This document shows, piece after piece, positions 15,955 through 23,263 of a DNA stretch of 62,392 nucleotides. The DNA comes from Pseudomonas sp. K2I15 (GTDB lineage Bacteria > Pseudomonadota > Gammaproteobacteria > Pseudomonadales > Pseudomonadaceae): the NCBI RefSeq assembly GCF_002204795.1, contig NZ_NIXO01000039.1, forward strand, positions 1 to 62,392, in the 5' to 3' direction. The notes beneath the pieces are model-generated. The model made no database searches, was not told the DNA's origin, and worked only from the letters and a program-made list of their open reading frames with translations. Numbering within the stretch: position 1 is the stretch's first letter; every line of letters starts with the position of its first letter. Position numbers and translations under genes: made by a program.

Positions 15955-16977
15955 ATGTCCCGCACGATCCGTTTTCACAAGTTTGGTCCGGCCGAGGTGC
16001 TCAAATGCGAAGAGCATGCAGCCGCTAAGCCCGCACCGGGCGAAGTGCAGGTGCGCGTCGAGGCCATTGGCATTAGCTGGTACGACATTCTGTGGCGCCA
16101 GAACCTGGCGTCGTCCCATGCCCGCCTGCCATCAGGCCTGGGCCATGAAATGGCCGGCGTGGTTGTGGCCGTTGGCGAGGGCGTCGACGACCTGGCGGTA
16201 GGTGACAAGGTCGCCAGCTTCCCGGCCGAAAGCCCCAATGATTACCCGGTGTACGGTGAACAAATCGTGCTGCCGCGTTCGGCCCTGACCCGTTACCCGG
16301 ATGTCTTGAGCCCGATTGAAGCCAGCGTTCACTACACGCCACTGCTGATCGCCTACTTTGCGTACATGGACCTGGCACGGGTCAAACCCGGGCAATTCGC
16401 CCTGGTGACAGACGCCAGCCACTGTTCCGGCCCCTCGTTTGTGCAACTGGGCAAAGCCCTGGGTGTGCGGGTGATTGCCGCGACCAAAACCAGTGACGAG
16501 CGTGAATACCTGCTGTCCCTGGGGGCGGAAAAGGTCATCGTCACCGAAGAACAGGACCTGCTGATGCAAGTCAACAAGTTCACCGACAACCGCGGCGTAG
16601 ACGTGGTGTTCGACGGCTTGGGTGGCCCGCAGATGTCGCTGCTGGGTGATGTACTGGCGCCACGTGGCAGCCTGGTGCTGTACGGCCTGCAAGGTGGCAA
16701 CCAGACGCCATTCCCGGCTTGCGCGGCGTTCCAGAAGAATATTCAGTTCTTTGTGCACTGCATCGGCAACTTCACCGGCAAACCGGAACTGGGCATCATC
16801 CAGGACCAGGTGGCCTTGCAGCGAGCCCTGCGTGACATCAACCAACTGACGGCCGACAAGGTACTGGTACCGCTGAAAACCACGGTATTCCCGTTCAGCC
16901 AGTTCGTTGAAGCGCACCGCTATATGGACGAATGTCCGTGCCGTGAACGTGTTGCCTTGCAGGTTGAAGCTGTTTGA
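15955..16977 (+). CDS. mexS: MexS-type NAD(P)-dependent zinc-family oxidoreductase
   Basis: A 340-residue medium-chain dehydrogenase/quinone-oxidoreductase-type protein. The start at 15955 (GAGG 8 bases upstream) gives MSRTIRFHKFGPAEVLK, the typical beginning; an upstream ATG at 15922 adds 11 unrelated residues. Domain order is a GroES-like half with GHEMAGVVVAVGEGVDDLAVGD, then a Rossmann half with ALGVRVIAATKTSDE and VDVVFDGLGGP. The pattern lacks the usual structural-zinc cysteines. In P. aeruginosa MexS is thought to detoxify an endogenous electrophile, and its loss activates MexT. The same divergent pairing here supports the name. Confidence 0.87.
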   Translation: MSRTIRFHKFGPAEVLKCEEHAAAKPAPGEVQVRVEAIGISWYDILWRQNLASSHARLPSGLGHEMAGVVVAVGEGVDDLAVGDKVASFPAESPNDYPVYGEQIVLPRSALTRYPDVLSPIEASVHYTPLLIAYFAYMDLARVKPGQFALVTDASHCSGPSFVQLGKALGVRVIAATKTSDEREYLLSLGAEKVIVTEEQDLLMQVNKFTDNRGVDVVFDGLGGPQMSLLGDVLAPRGSLVLYGLQGGNQTPFPACAAFQKNIQFFVHCIGNFTGKPELGIIQDQVALQRALRDINQLTADKVLVPLKTTVFPFSQFVEAHRYMDECPCRERVALQVEAV

Positions 16978-16983
16978 TCTGTG

Positions 16984-17042
16984 GGAATATTCGCAAACGA
17001 GTATTCCTGCCCCCGGGCGCATGGGGCAAATGCGCCATTTGA
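16984..17042 (+). terminator. Two hairpins after mexS
   Basis: GGAATATTCG-caaa-CGAGTATTCC (16984-17007, one G-T pair) starts 7 bases after the mexS stop. A second small stem GGCGCAT / ATGCGCC follows and ends in ATTT. The first lacks a T-run and the second has a short one, so termination is plausible but not certain. Confidence 0.5.
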
Positions 17043-17272
17043 CAGGATTTAACCTGCTTACCGCTTGAACCGGGACTTAACCGTTTCAGCCCGGTAAATC
17101 ACATGCCTCCCCCTGACGCCGCCCTGAATCACAGCGCGGCGTTGTCGTGTCTGGACGTTCCATACCCATGGCGCGCCTCCATCTGAACTGGTTTTAGCCC
17201 AAGTTCTGTATCTGTTAATCATTATTCAAGCGCTGATAATTGCCCCGTCACTTTCATCTCAAGGATTGAGCA

Positions 17273-17428
17273 ATGATTGAATATCTGAAATCACCACGTG
17301 CATCCGTTAAACCCAATAACGTTTTGCCTGCCTGTTCAGGCGGAAAGCCACTATTAAAGTTGGTTATGTCGGATGCTTCTTTAGTTTGTAAGTTAAAGCA
17401 GAGTAGGAAGTTGTCAGATCATTCCTAA
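17273..17428 (+). CDS. Possible 51-residue peptide upstream of the unknown 473-residue protein
   Basis: A short frame with ATG at 17273 and an AAGGA sequence about 7 bases upstream. It encodes a basic peptide with two cysteines (at residues 21 and 39) and the segment SGGKPLLKLVMSDASL. I recognise no family. It lies in a 650-base gap (16978-17627) that also holds a GC-rich hairpin at 17116-17142 and a GGGGCT/AGCCCC hairpin just after the peptide. It could be a regulatory leader peptide, a small secreted or modified peptide, or chance. The codon use is more AT-rich than that of the neighbouring genes. Confidence 0.35.
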   Translation: MIEYLKSPRASVKPNNVLPACSGGKPLLKLVMSDASLVCKLKQSRKLSDHS

Positions 17429-17627
17429 GACCGCCAGTTTTAGCTCCGCGCCCCGATGCTTGGCGCTTTCCAGGGGCTGGGAGCCCCGAAGCGACCATTT
17501 GCAGTGATGGCCCGGTGCTAATCTCCATTGAATGTCATCTATTGCAACGCCCCTACAGAAACAACAGGTCAGGCAAATACCGTTAACGGTTGCCCGAAAC
17601 TGATATTTCAACTCAGGTAGTAGAACT

Positions 17628-19049
17628 ATGAGCGCTATTCACGAGCAAGCCATGAACTATGTCTATCAACAAGTATTGCAACGCTTGGTGGGACATTTCT
17701 CTCGAACAGAACGCACTTCGCTTCAATTGTTGATTCAGCGAATTGTAGTGGCGGCAGGCGGCATGGAGCAGATCGGTGAATACAAGGTGCTGGTTGCTCA
17801 CGGCGCAGGCGCCGGCAGCAGCTACGCCTTGACCTTGCTGCGTGCGGCGCAGCTGACGCTCGCAGGCCGGGCGCCGCGCACTTTTCAGTTGCGTGTGGCG
17901 ACCTTGCGCCATGCCGGCATGACCCAAACGGCACTGGACACGTTGCATCGCGGCTACAGCGCGCTGTTCCTGCATGACGACTCGCGTGTCGAACTGTTGA
18001 TGGTCGAGAATCAGGAAGTGTTGCCGTTCAACCACCTGCGACCGGCCTCCGGTACAGCGCGCGACACCAGCCGGCGCAACATGCTGATGGTAGGGCACCT
18101 GACGTCGGGGGATCTTCGCCAGACGCTGTGCAATGACGCTTACCTGTCCCTCGGCGACTTTTACCAGCGGGTGACCACGTGGAGTGGCGGGGTGCATGCA
18201 CTGGTCAGCGGTGATTCTTCGCGCAAGCAACGCGAATACCTGGCGTGGTTGAAGAAAGCGGCGCTGTCGGCCGGCGTAGTGATTCCTGCGCGACGGCCGT
18301 TGGCGCTCAGCGGCCTGTTCGCGCGCATGGACGAGTGGAGCAATGGTTACTACGGCGACGTGTACGGCGAGCACTACGACGCCGGCGATACGCCCGACAA
18401 GATTGACCACCGCCACCTGGCTTACATCGGCATTGCAGACCTGATGGAATCCGCCGAATACCCGTCCGGCCCCTTGTTGCGGCAGTTTCTGGCTTATCAG
18501 CCGGACGAGTTTGGCTTTCATTTCAGCCACCCGACCTACGCGAACCCATTGTTGATGGCCCATCTGCGCGGCCTGCAAGCGGAGTGCCTGCGGGAACTGA
18601 ATTACGAGGAGGGCGCCTTGGGCTTCATGCAGCAGGCCACGCTGTTCATGCGGCGCAAGCAGATTCCCGAACACCGGATTGCCCAGGCAGTCACCCAGGA
18701 TGGCCGTGCCTTATCGGCCGGCTACGCCCAGGAGCTGTTCGGGCTGGATGAAAATCAACTCAACTGCCTGATGTTTTCGCCGTTTATCCGTCACGGCGAG
18801 CGCCTTGAAAGCTATTTGCGCCAATGCCACCCCGGCATGCTGGTGGCGCTCCCCGAGCTGCACAAGGTGCTGCAAGGCAAGCCCGTGGCCGAGATGCTGG
18901 TGCAATGGGCAACCGACATCAGCGGGTTGCCGATCAACTTGCTGCAACACCTTTACCGCAAGCGGCCCGCAACTGAGGTTCCGTGCATGGCTGCGGCGCC
19001 GCAGCAAGGCTCGCCCGCCACGGCAAGCTACCAACTGGCCGGGGGTTAA
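17628..19049 (+). CDS. Protein of unknown function, linked to a MocR-type regulator
   Basis: A 473-residue protein that I do not recognise. It has no signal peptide or clear membrane helix, so it is probably cytosolic. Visible traits are GAGAGSSYALTLLRAAQLTL near residues 62-81 (not a proper Walker A, since the Lys is missing), an HLRPASGTARDTSRRN stretch near 136, GYYGDVYGEHYDAGD near 240, and a Gln/Ala-rich C-terminal tail. AGGT lies upstream of the ATG. The next gene starts 24 bases after its stop on the same strand, so the two probably form an operon. Only conservation of the pair could suggest a role; a PLP- or amino-acid-linked function is possible through the MocR partner, but that is a guess. 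Confidence 0.75.
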   Translation: MSAIHEQAMNYVYQQVLQRLVGHFSRTERTSLQLLIQRIVVAAGGMEQIGEYKVLVAHGAGAGSSYALTLLRAAQLTLAGRAPRTFQLRVATLRHAGMTQTALDTLHRGYSALFLHDDSRVELLMVENQEVLPFNHLRPASGTARDTSRRNMLMVGHLTSGDLRQTLCNDAYLSLGDFYQRVTTWSGGVHALVSGDSSRKQREYLAWLKKAALSAGVVIPARRPLALSGLFARMDEWSNGYYGDVYGEHYDAGDTPDKIDHRHLAYIGIADLMESAEYPSGPLLRQFLAYQPDEFGFHFSHPTYANPLLMAHLRGLQAECLRELNYEEGALGFMQQATLFMRRKQIPEHRIAQAVTQDGRALSAGYAQELFGLDENQLNCLMFSPFIRHGERLESYLRQCHPGMLVALPELHKVLQGKPVAEMLVQWATDISGLPINLLQHLYRKRPATEVPCMAAAPQQGSPATASYQLAGG

Positions 19050-19073
19050 GGGCGTGACGGCGGGTGAGCAGCG

Positions 19074-20480
19074 ATGACCCCCAAGGATGACAGGCAAGCC
19101 GACTTCGCCTACCAGGCGGTGTATCGCTACATGATCAACCTGATCAACGAGGTTGGCACCGATGCCCGGGTGAAATTGCCGTCATTGCGGCAACTGTCGG
19201 AACGCCTGAACGTGTCGATCTCGACCATCCAATACGCGTACTCCTTGCTGGAGAAAGAAGGCCGGATCTACTCGGTGGCCAAGTCGGGTTACTACGCCTG
19301 GCCAGTATTGAACAAACCGGCAGGCAGCAGCGGTGGTGACCTGCTGGAGCGACTCTACGCCAGTGCGCGGCGCCCTGGAATGCGGGTGCTCAGCGCCGAT
19401 GAGCCGGCACTGGGGGCGTCTCTGGACGGGGCACTGTTGCTGCTGGAGCGCGAACTGTTGCGTCATTACCCGCGTCACCTGCAACCATGGTCGCAGCCGT
19501 GTGGCGTCTGGGAACTGCGCACGGCCCTCGCGGCGCGCTACACCTCGTCGCCCACCCGCTGCTGGCAGGCGGATGAGGTGTACATCGGCGCCGATCTGCG
19601 CGGGGTGCTGGAGATCCTGATTGAGGTGCTGGGGCTCAAGGGCGCCGCCGTCATCGTGGAGTCGCCCTGTGACTGGCTGATTCTGCGGTTATTGCAGGGC
19701 GCGGGGGTGAGGGTCATCGAACTGCCGTTCACGGCGCAGGGCGGCCTGGACCTGACGTTGCTGGAGCAATTGCTGCGCAACGAGTCGGTGCAACTGGCGT
19801 TGCTGTCGTCAGGCGTCAGCTTGCCGTCAGGCATCGCACTGTCCAGCCATGACCGCATGCAGTTGGTACGCTTGCTGAACCAGCATGGCTGCTGGTTGTT
19901 AGAAAATGACAGCCATGGTGACCTGGGCTTCGAGCAGCCGATCACCGCGTTGCGGGAGCTGGCCAACCCCGAGCGGCTGATGGTGTTCTCCACCTTCGAG
20001 AAAATGCTCGGGCCGGAAGCGCCCTTTGGCTATTTGCTGTCGCGGCACCTCAGCAGCGAGCTGCAACGCCTGTTCCTGCTGCGTGCGTTCCGGTTGTCGT
20101 CTATCCGCCAGCGGGCGATTGCGCGGCTTTATCAAAGCGGGCGGATCGACCAACACCTGCGGGAGTTGCGACCGCAGCTCAAAGAGCAGGCACGGCTAAT
20201 GAAACTGCGCCTGGACGAGCATTTGATGGATCACGTGAGCTACCGAATGCCTGTCGCTGGCGCCACCTTTTGGCTGCGCTCCGAGGTGCCGGTGGACATG
20301 CGCCAGGTGTTCCAGCGCCTGCTCGCCCGGCAGGTGGTGATTGCGCCGGGAGAGTTGTTCAGCATCAGCGGCCTGCACCGCCAGCATCTACGCCTGAGCC
20401 ATATGGTTGACCAGGCACACAACCTGGAGAGCGCCCTGGGTGAACTGGCCCTGGCATTGAAGCAGGCACAGACAGGCTGA
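19074..20480 (+). CDS. MocR-type regulator (GntR helix-turn-helix plus aminotransferase-like domain)
   Basis: A 468-residue fusion. The N-terminal winged helix reads LPSLRQLSERLNVSISTIQYA with GRIYSVAKSGYY (about residues 36-82). The remaining 350 residues have the fold type I PLP-enzyme pattern: GADLRGVLEIL, CDWLILRLLQGAGVRVIELP, and VFSTFEKMLGPEAPFGYLLS, whose Lys is at the PLP-lysine position. The usual Arg of the L-R-x-GY element after that lysine is replaced (APFGY). MocR proteins sense PLP or an amino-compound adduct, and often control a divergent or adjacent gene. Here the partner is the unknown gene upstream. Confidence 0.88.
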   Translation: MTPKDDRQADFAYQAVYRYMINLINEVGTDARVKLPSLRQLSERLNVSISTIQYAYSLLEKEGRIYSVAKSGYYAWPVLNKPAGSSGGDLLERLYASARRPGMRVLSADEPALGASLDGALLLLERELLRHYPRHLQPWSQPCGVWELRTALAARYTSSPTRCWQADEVYIGADLRGVLEILIEVLGLKGAAVIVESPCDWLILRLLQGAGVRVIELPFTAQGGLDLTLLEQLLRNESVQLALLSSGVSLPSGIALSSHDRMQLVRLLNQHGCWLLENDSHGDLGFEQPITALRELANPERLMVFSTFEKMLGPEAPFGYLLSRHLSSELQRLFLLRAFRLSSIRQRAIARLYQSGRIDQHLRELRPQLKEQARLMKLRLDEHLMDHVSYRMPVAGATFWLRSEVPVDMRQVFQRLLARQVVIAPGELFSISGLHRQHLRLSHMVDQAHNLESALGELALALKQAQTG

Positions 20481-20590
20481 ATCCCGAATGAAATTTCGCT
20501 GATTGTTGTAGGATTTATAACGTCGCGGAGCAGTCCAACTCCCAGTAAACTGCACTTTTTTCCGAATCCTTCTCTTTCAGAGGTTTATGC

Positions 20591-22234
20591 ATGACTCTCA
20601 GTCCTTTTGCGGGCAAGCCGGCACCAGCTCAACTGCTGGTAGACATCCCGCGACTGGTAACGGCCTATTACACCGGCCAGCCTGATGCAGCGATCTCCAC
20701 CCAACGCGTCGCCTTTGGTACCTCCGGGCACCGCGGCAGCTCGTTCGACCTGAGCTTCAACGAGTGGCACGTGCTTGCCATCAGCCAGGCGATTTGCCTT
20801 TACCGTGAAGCCCAAGGCATCAACGGCCCGTTGTTCGTCGGCCTGGACACCCACGCGCTGTCCACGCCTGCCGGCGCCAGCGCCCTGGAAGTACTGGCCG
20901 CCAATGGCGTGCACGTGATGCTTGCCGAAGGCGATGAGTACACCCCGACACCGGCGATTTCCCACGCCATTATTTGCTACAACCGTGGCCGCACCAGCGG
21001 CCTGGCCGACGGCATCGTGATCACGCCGTCCCACAACCCGCCACAGAGCGGCGGCTACAAGTACAACCCGCCCAACGGCGGCCCGGCCGATACCCACATC
21101 ACCAAATGGATCGAAGCGAAGGCCAACGAACTGCTGGCCAACAAACTGGCCGGGGTCAAACGCATTACCCACGCCCAGGCCCTGAAGGCTGACACCACCC
21201 ACCGTCACGACTACCTCAACACCTACGTGGCAGACCTGGTCAACGTCATCGATTTTGATGCGATCCGCAGCGCCGGCCTGCGGCTGGGCGTCGACCCGCT
21301 TGGCGGAGCAGGGGTGCGCTACTGGTCGGCGATTGCCGAGCACCACCGCCTTAACCTGGACGTGGTGAACACTGAAGTCGATTCGACCTTCCGTTTCATG
21401 AGCGTCGACTGGGACGGCCAGATCCGCATGGACCCGTCCTCCAGCTACGCCATGCAAGGCTTGATCGGCCTCAAGGACCGCTACGACGTGGCCTTCGCCT
21501 GCGACCCGGACCACGACCGTCACGGCATCGTAACGCCATCCGGCGGCTTGCTGGCGCCGAACAACTACCTCGCGGTGTCCATCGATTACCTGTTCCAGAA
21601 CCGTCCTGAGTGGCGCGCCGATGCCGCTGTGGGCAAGACCGTGGTCAGCAGCGGCTTGATCGATCGCGTTGCCAAACGCATTGGCCGTCGCCTGTACGAA
21701 GTGCCGGTGGGCTTCAAGTGGTTTGCCGACGGCCTGTTCGACGGCTCCCTGGGTTTTGGCGGCGAAGAAAGTGCCGGCGCCTCGTTCCTGCGCAAGGACG
21801 GCAGCGTGTGGAGCACCGACAAGGATGGTTTGATTCCGGCACTGCTGGCGGCGGAGATGACTTCGCGCAAAGGCCAGGACCCGAGCCAGATCTATCGTGG
21901 GCTGACTGACGCGCTGGGCGAACCGTTTGCCATTCGTGTGGACGCCAAGGCCACCCCGGCGCAGAAAGCCCTGTTGGGCAAACTGTCGCCGGACCAGGTA
22001 ACGTCCACGCAGTTGGCGGGGGAAAGCATCCAGCAGATCCTCAGCCACGCGCCGGGTAACGACCAGGCGATTGGCGGGCTGAAAGTCATGACCGAAAACG
22101 GCTGGTTCGCCGCACGGCCATCGGGCACCGAGGACATCTACAAGATCTACGCCGAGAGCTTTATCGGCGAGGATCACCTCAAGCAACTGGTAGAAGAGGC
22201 GCAGGTGTTGGTGGACGGGGCGATATCCCAGTAA
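20591..22234 (+). CDS. pgm: Phosphoglucomutase, alpha-D-glucose phosphate-specific
   Basis: A 547-residue enzyme that interconverts glucose 1-phosphate and glucose 6-phosphate in the cytosol, feeding trehalose, glycogen and surface polysaccharide synthesis. The FGTSGHRGSSFDLSFNE segment near residue 43, the phosphoserine loop ITPSHNPP (Ser 147), the metal loop DPDHDRHG near residue 300 and the C-terminal phosphate loop RPSGTEDIYKIYAESF are all present. The length equals that of E. coli Pgm (546). The gene stands alone, preceded by MocR (110 bases) and followed by a REP pair that separates it from the convergent pirin gene. Confidence 0.95.
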   Translation: MTLSPFAGKPAPAQLLVDIPRLVTAYYTGQPDAAISTQRVAFGTSGHRGSSFDLSFNEWHVLAISQAICLYREAQGINGPLFVGLDTHALSTPAGASALEVLAANGVHVMLAEGDEYTPTPAISHAIICYNRGRTSGLADGIVITPSHNPPQSGGYKYNPPNGGPADTHITKWIEAKANELLANKLAGVKRITHAQALKADTTHRHDYLNTYVADLVNVIDFDAIRSAGLRLGVDPLGGAGVRYWSAIAEHHRLNLDVVNTEVDSTFRFMSVDWDGQIRMDPSSSYAMQGLIGLKDRYDVAFACDPDHDRHGIVTPSGGLLAPNNYLAVSIDYLFQNRPEWRADAAVGKTVVSSGLIDRVAKRIGRRLYEVPVGFKWFADGLFDGSLGFGGEESAGASFLRKDGSVWSTDKDGLIPALLAAEMTSRKGQDPSQIYRGLTDALGEPFAIRVDAKATPAQKALLGKLSPDQVTSTQLAGESIQQILSHAPGNDQAIGGLKVMTENGWFAARPSGTEDIYKIYAESFIGEDHLKQLVEEAQVLVDGAISQ

Positions 22235-22248
22235 CACCACAACCCGAA

Positions 22249-22340
22249 ATGTAGGAGCGGGCTTGCCCGCGAATGCAGTATTTCAGTCAATATAGCTTGC
22301 GACTGACACACCGCATTCGCGAGCAAGCCCGCTCCCACAT
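22249..22340. repeat. REP pair (REPIN-like), GGGAGCGGGCTTG type
   Basis: Two inverted copies of a REP, ATGTAGGAGCGGGCTTGCCC and the mirror GAGCAAGCCCGCTCCCACAT, flank a 45-base spacer that includes TGACACACCGCATTCGCG. It fills the gap between convergent pgm and the pirin gene and can fold into a long hairpin that would stop or stabilise both transcripts. Confidence 0.85.
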
Positions 22341-22349
22341 TGGATTGGG

Positions 22350-23045
22350 TTAAGCCAGGTCGACCAACACGATCTCGCTGTCTTCAATCGCCGTCACCCG
22401 CAGCACTTGTTCATCCTCAACCGCAACACCGTCTCGAGCTTGTGCACGCAAGCCATTGACTTCAATCACCCCGGTCGCGGGTACCAGGTACGCCCGACGC
22501 CCGCTGTCCAGCCGATACTCGGCACTTTCGCCGGCTTTCAAATTGGCCGCCACCAGGCGCGCATCAGCACGAATACGCAAGCTTTCGTTGTCTCCGGCCT
22601 TACCACTGGCCAGCGTCACAAAACCTTCGCGATCACCCTTCGGAAATGGCTTGGCACCCCACGACGGCGGCAAACCTGCTTCGTTGGGAATAATCCAGAT
22701 CTGGAAGATCTTGGTCGGCGTGGCTTCCAGGTTGTATTCGCTGTGGGCGATCCCGGTGCCCGCGCTCATCACTTGTACGTCGCCAGCCTCGGTACGGCCT
22801 TTATTGCCCAGGTTGTCGGCATGGCTGATGGCGCCTTCACGCACATAGGTGATGATTTCCATGTCCCGGTGCGAGTGCTGCGGGAAGCCGGTGCCGGGGG
22901 CGATGAGGTCATCGTTCCATACTCGCAGGTTGCCCCAGTGCATACGCTTGGGGTCGTGGTATTCAGCAAAGGAAAAGTGGTGGTGAGCGTCCAGCCAACC
23001 GTGATTGGCGCCGCCCAGGGTGTTGAAAGGTCGAAGTTCAAGCAT
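22350..23045 (-). CDS. Pirin-family protein, YhhW-like (quercetin 2,3-dioxygenase-type)
   Basis: A 231-residue bicupin, exactly the length of E. coli YhhW. The start at 23045 has GGAG 7 bases upstream and gives MLELRPFNTLGGANHGWLDA. Metal ligands are visible in the N-terminal cupin as FPQHSHRDMEI (His-x-His) and GIAHSEYN (His and Glu). YhhW can oxidise quercetin in vitro; its physiological role is unclear. Cytosolic. It is divergent from the helicase gene across 218 bases, in which nothing else is evident. Confidence 0.9.
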   Translation of the reverse strand: MLELRPFNTLGGANHGWLDAHHHFSFAEYHDPKRMHWGNLRVWNDDLIAPGTGFPQHSHRDMEIITYVREGAISHADNLGNKGRTEAGDVQVMSAGTGIAHSEYNLEATPTKIFQIWIIPNEAGLPPSWGAKPFPKGDREGFVTLASGKAGDNESLRIRADARLVAANLKAGESAEYRLDSGRRAYLVPATGVIEVNGLRAQARDGVAVEDEQVLRVTAIEDSEIVLVDLA

Positions 23046-23263
23046 GATCGTCTCCTGTTGATGGTGGCCATGATCCAACAGCGCAAGATCGATAAAAAGC
23101 GTAAAAAATGCAGGATTCCTATCGAATGCTTCGATGCCGATGCTCAGGGCTTATCTTCACTTCATCGCCTAACTGCATGAGCACAAAGCAATTGGCTGGA
23201 ACTGAGGGGCATTTGCGGCGAACATAGGGCTCTTGTCCGAGTTAAAGCATCGCAGGAGTCCGC

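Noticed and set aside
17628..19049. GAGAGSSYALTLL as a nucleotide-binding P-loop
   Set aside because: The invariant lysine is missing and no Walker B partner is evident.
20585..22240. A 551-codon minus-strand frame opposite pgm
   Set aside because: It mirrors pgm over its full length and shows no motif; pgm itself has every active-site loop.
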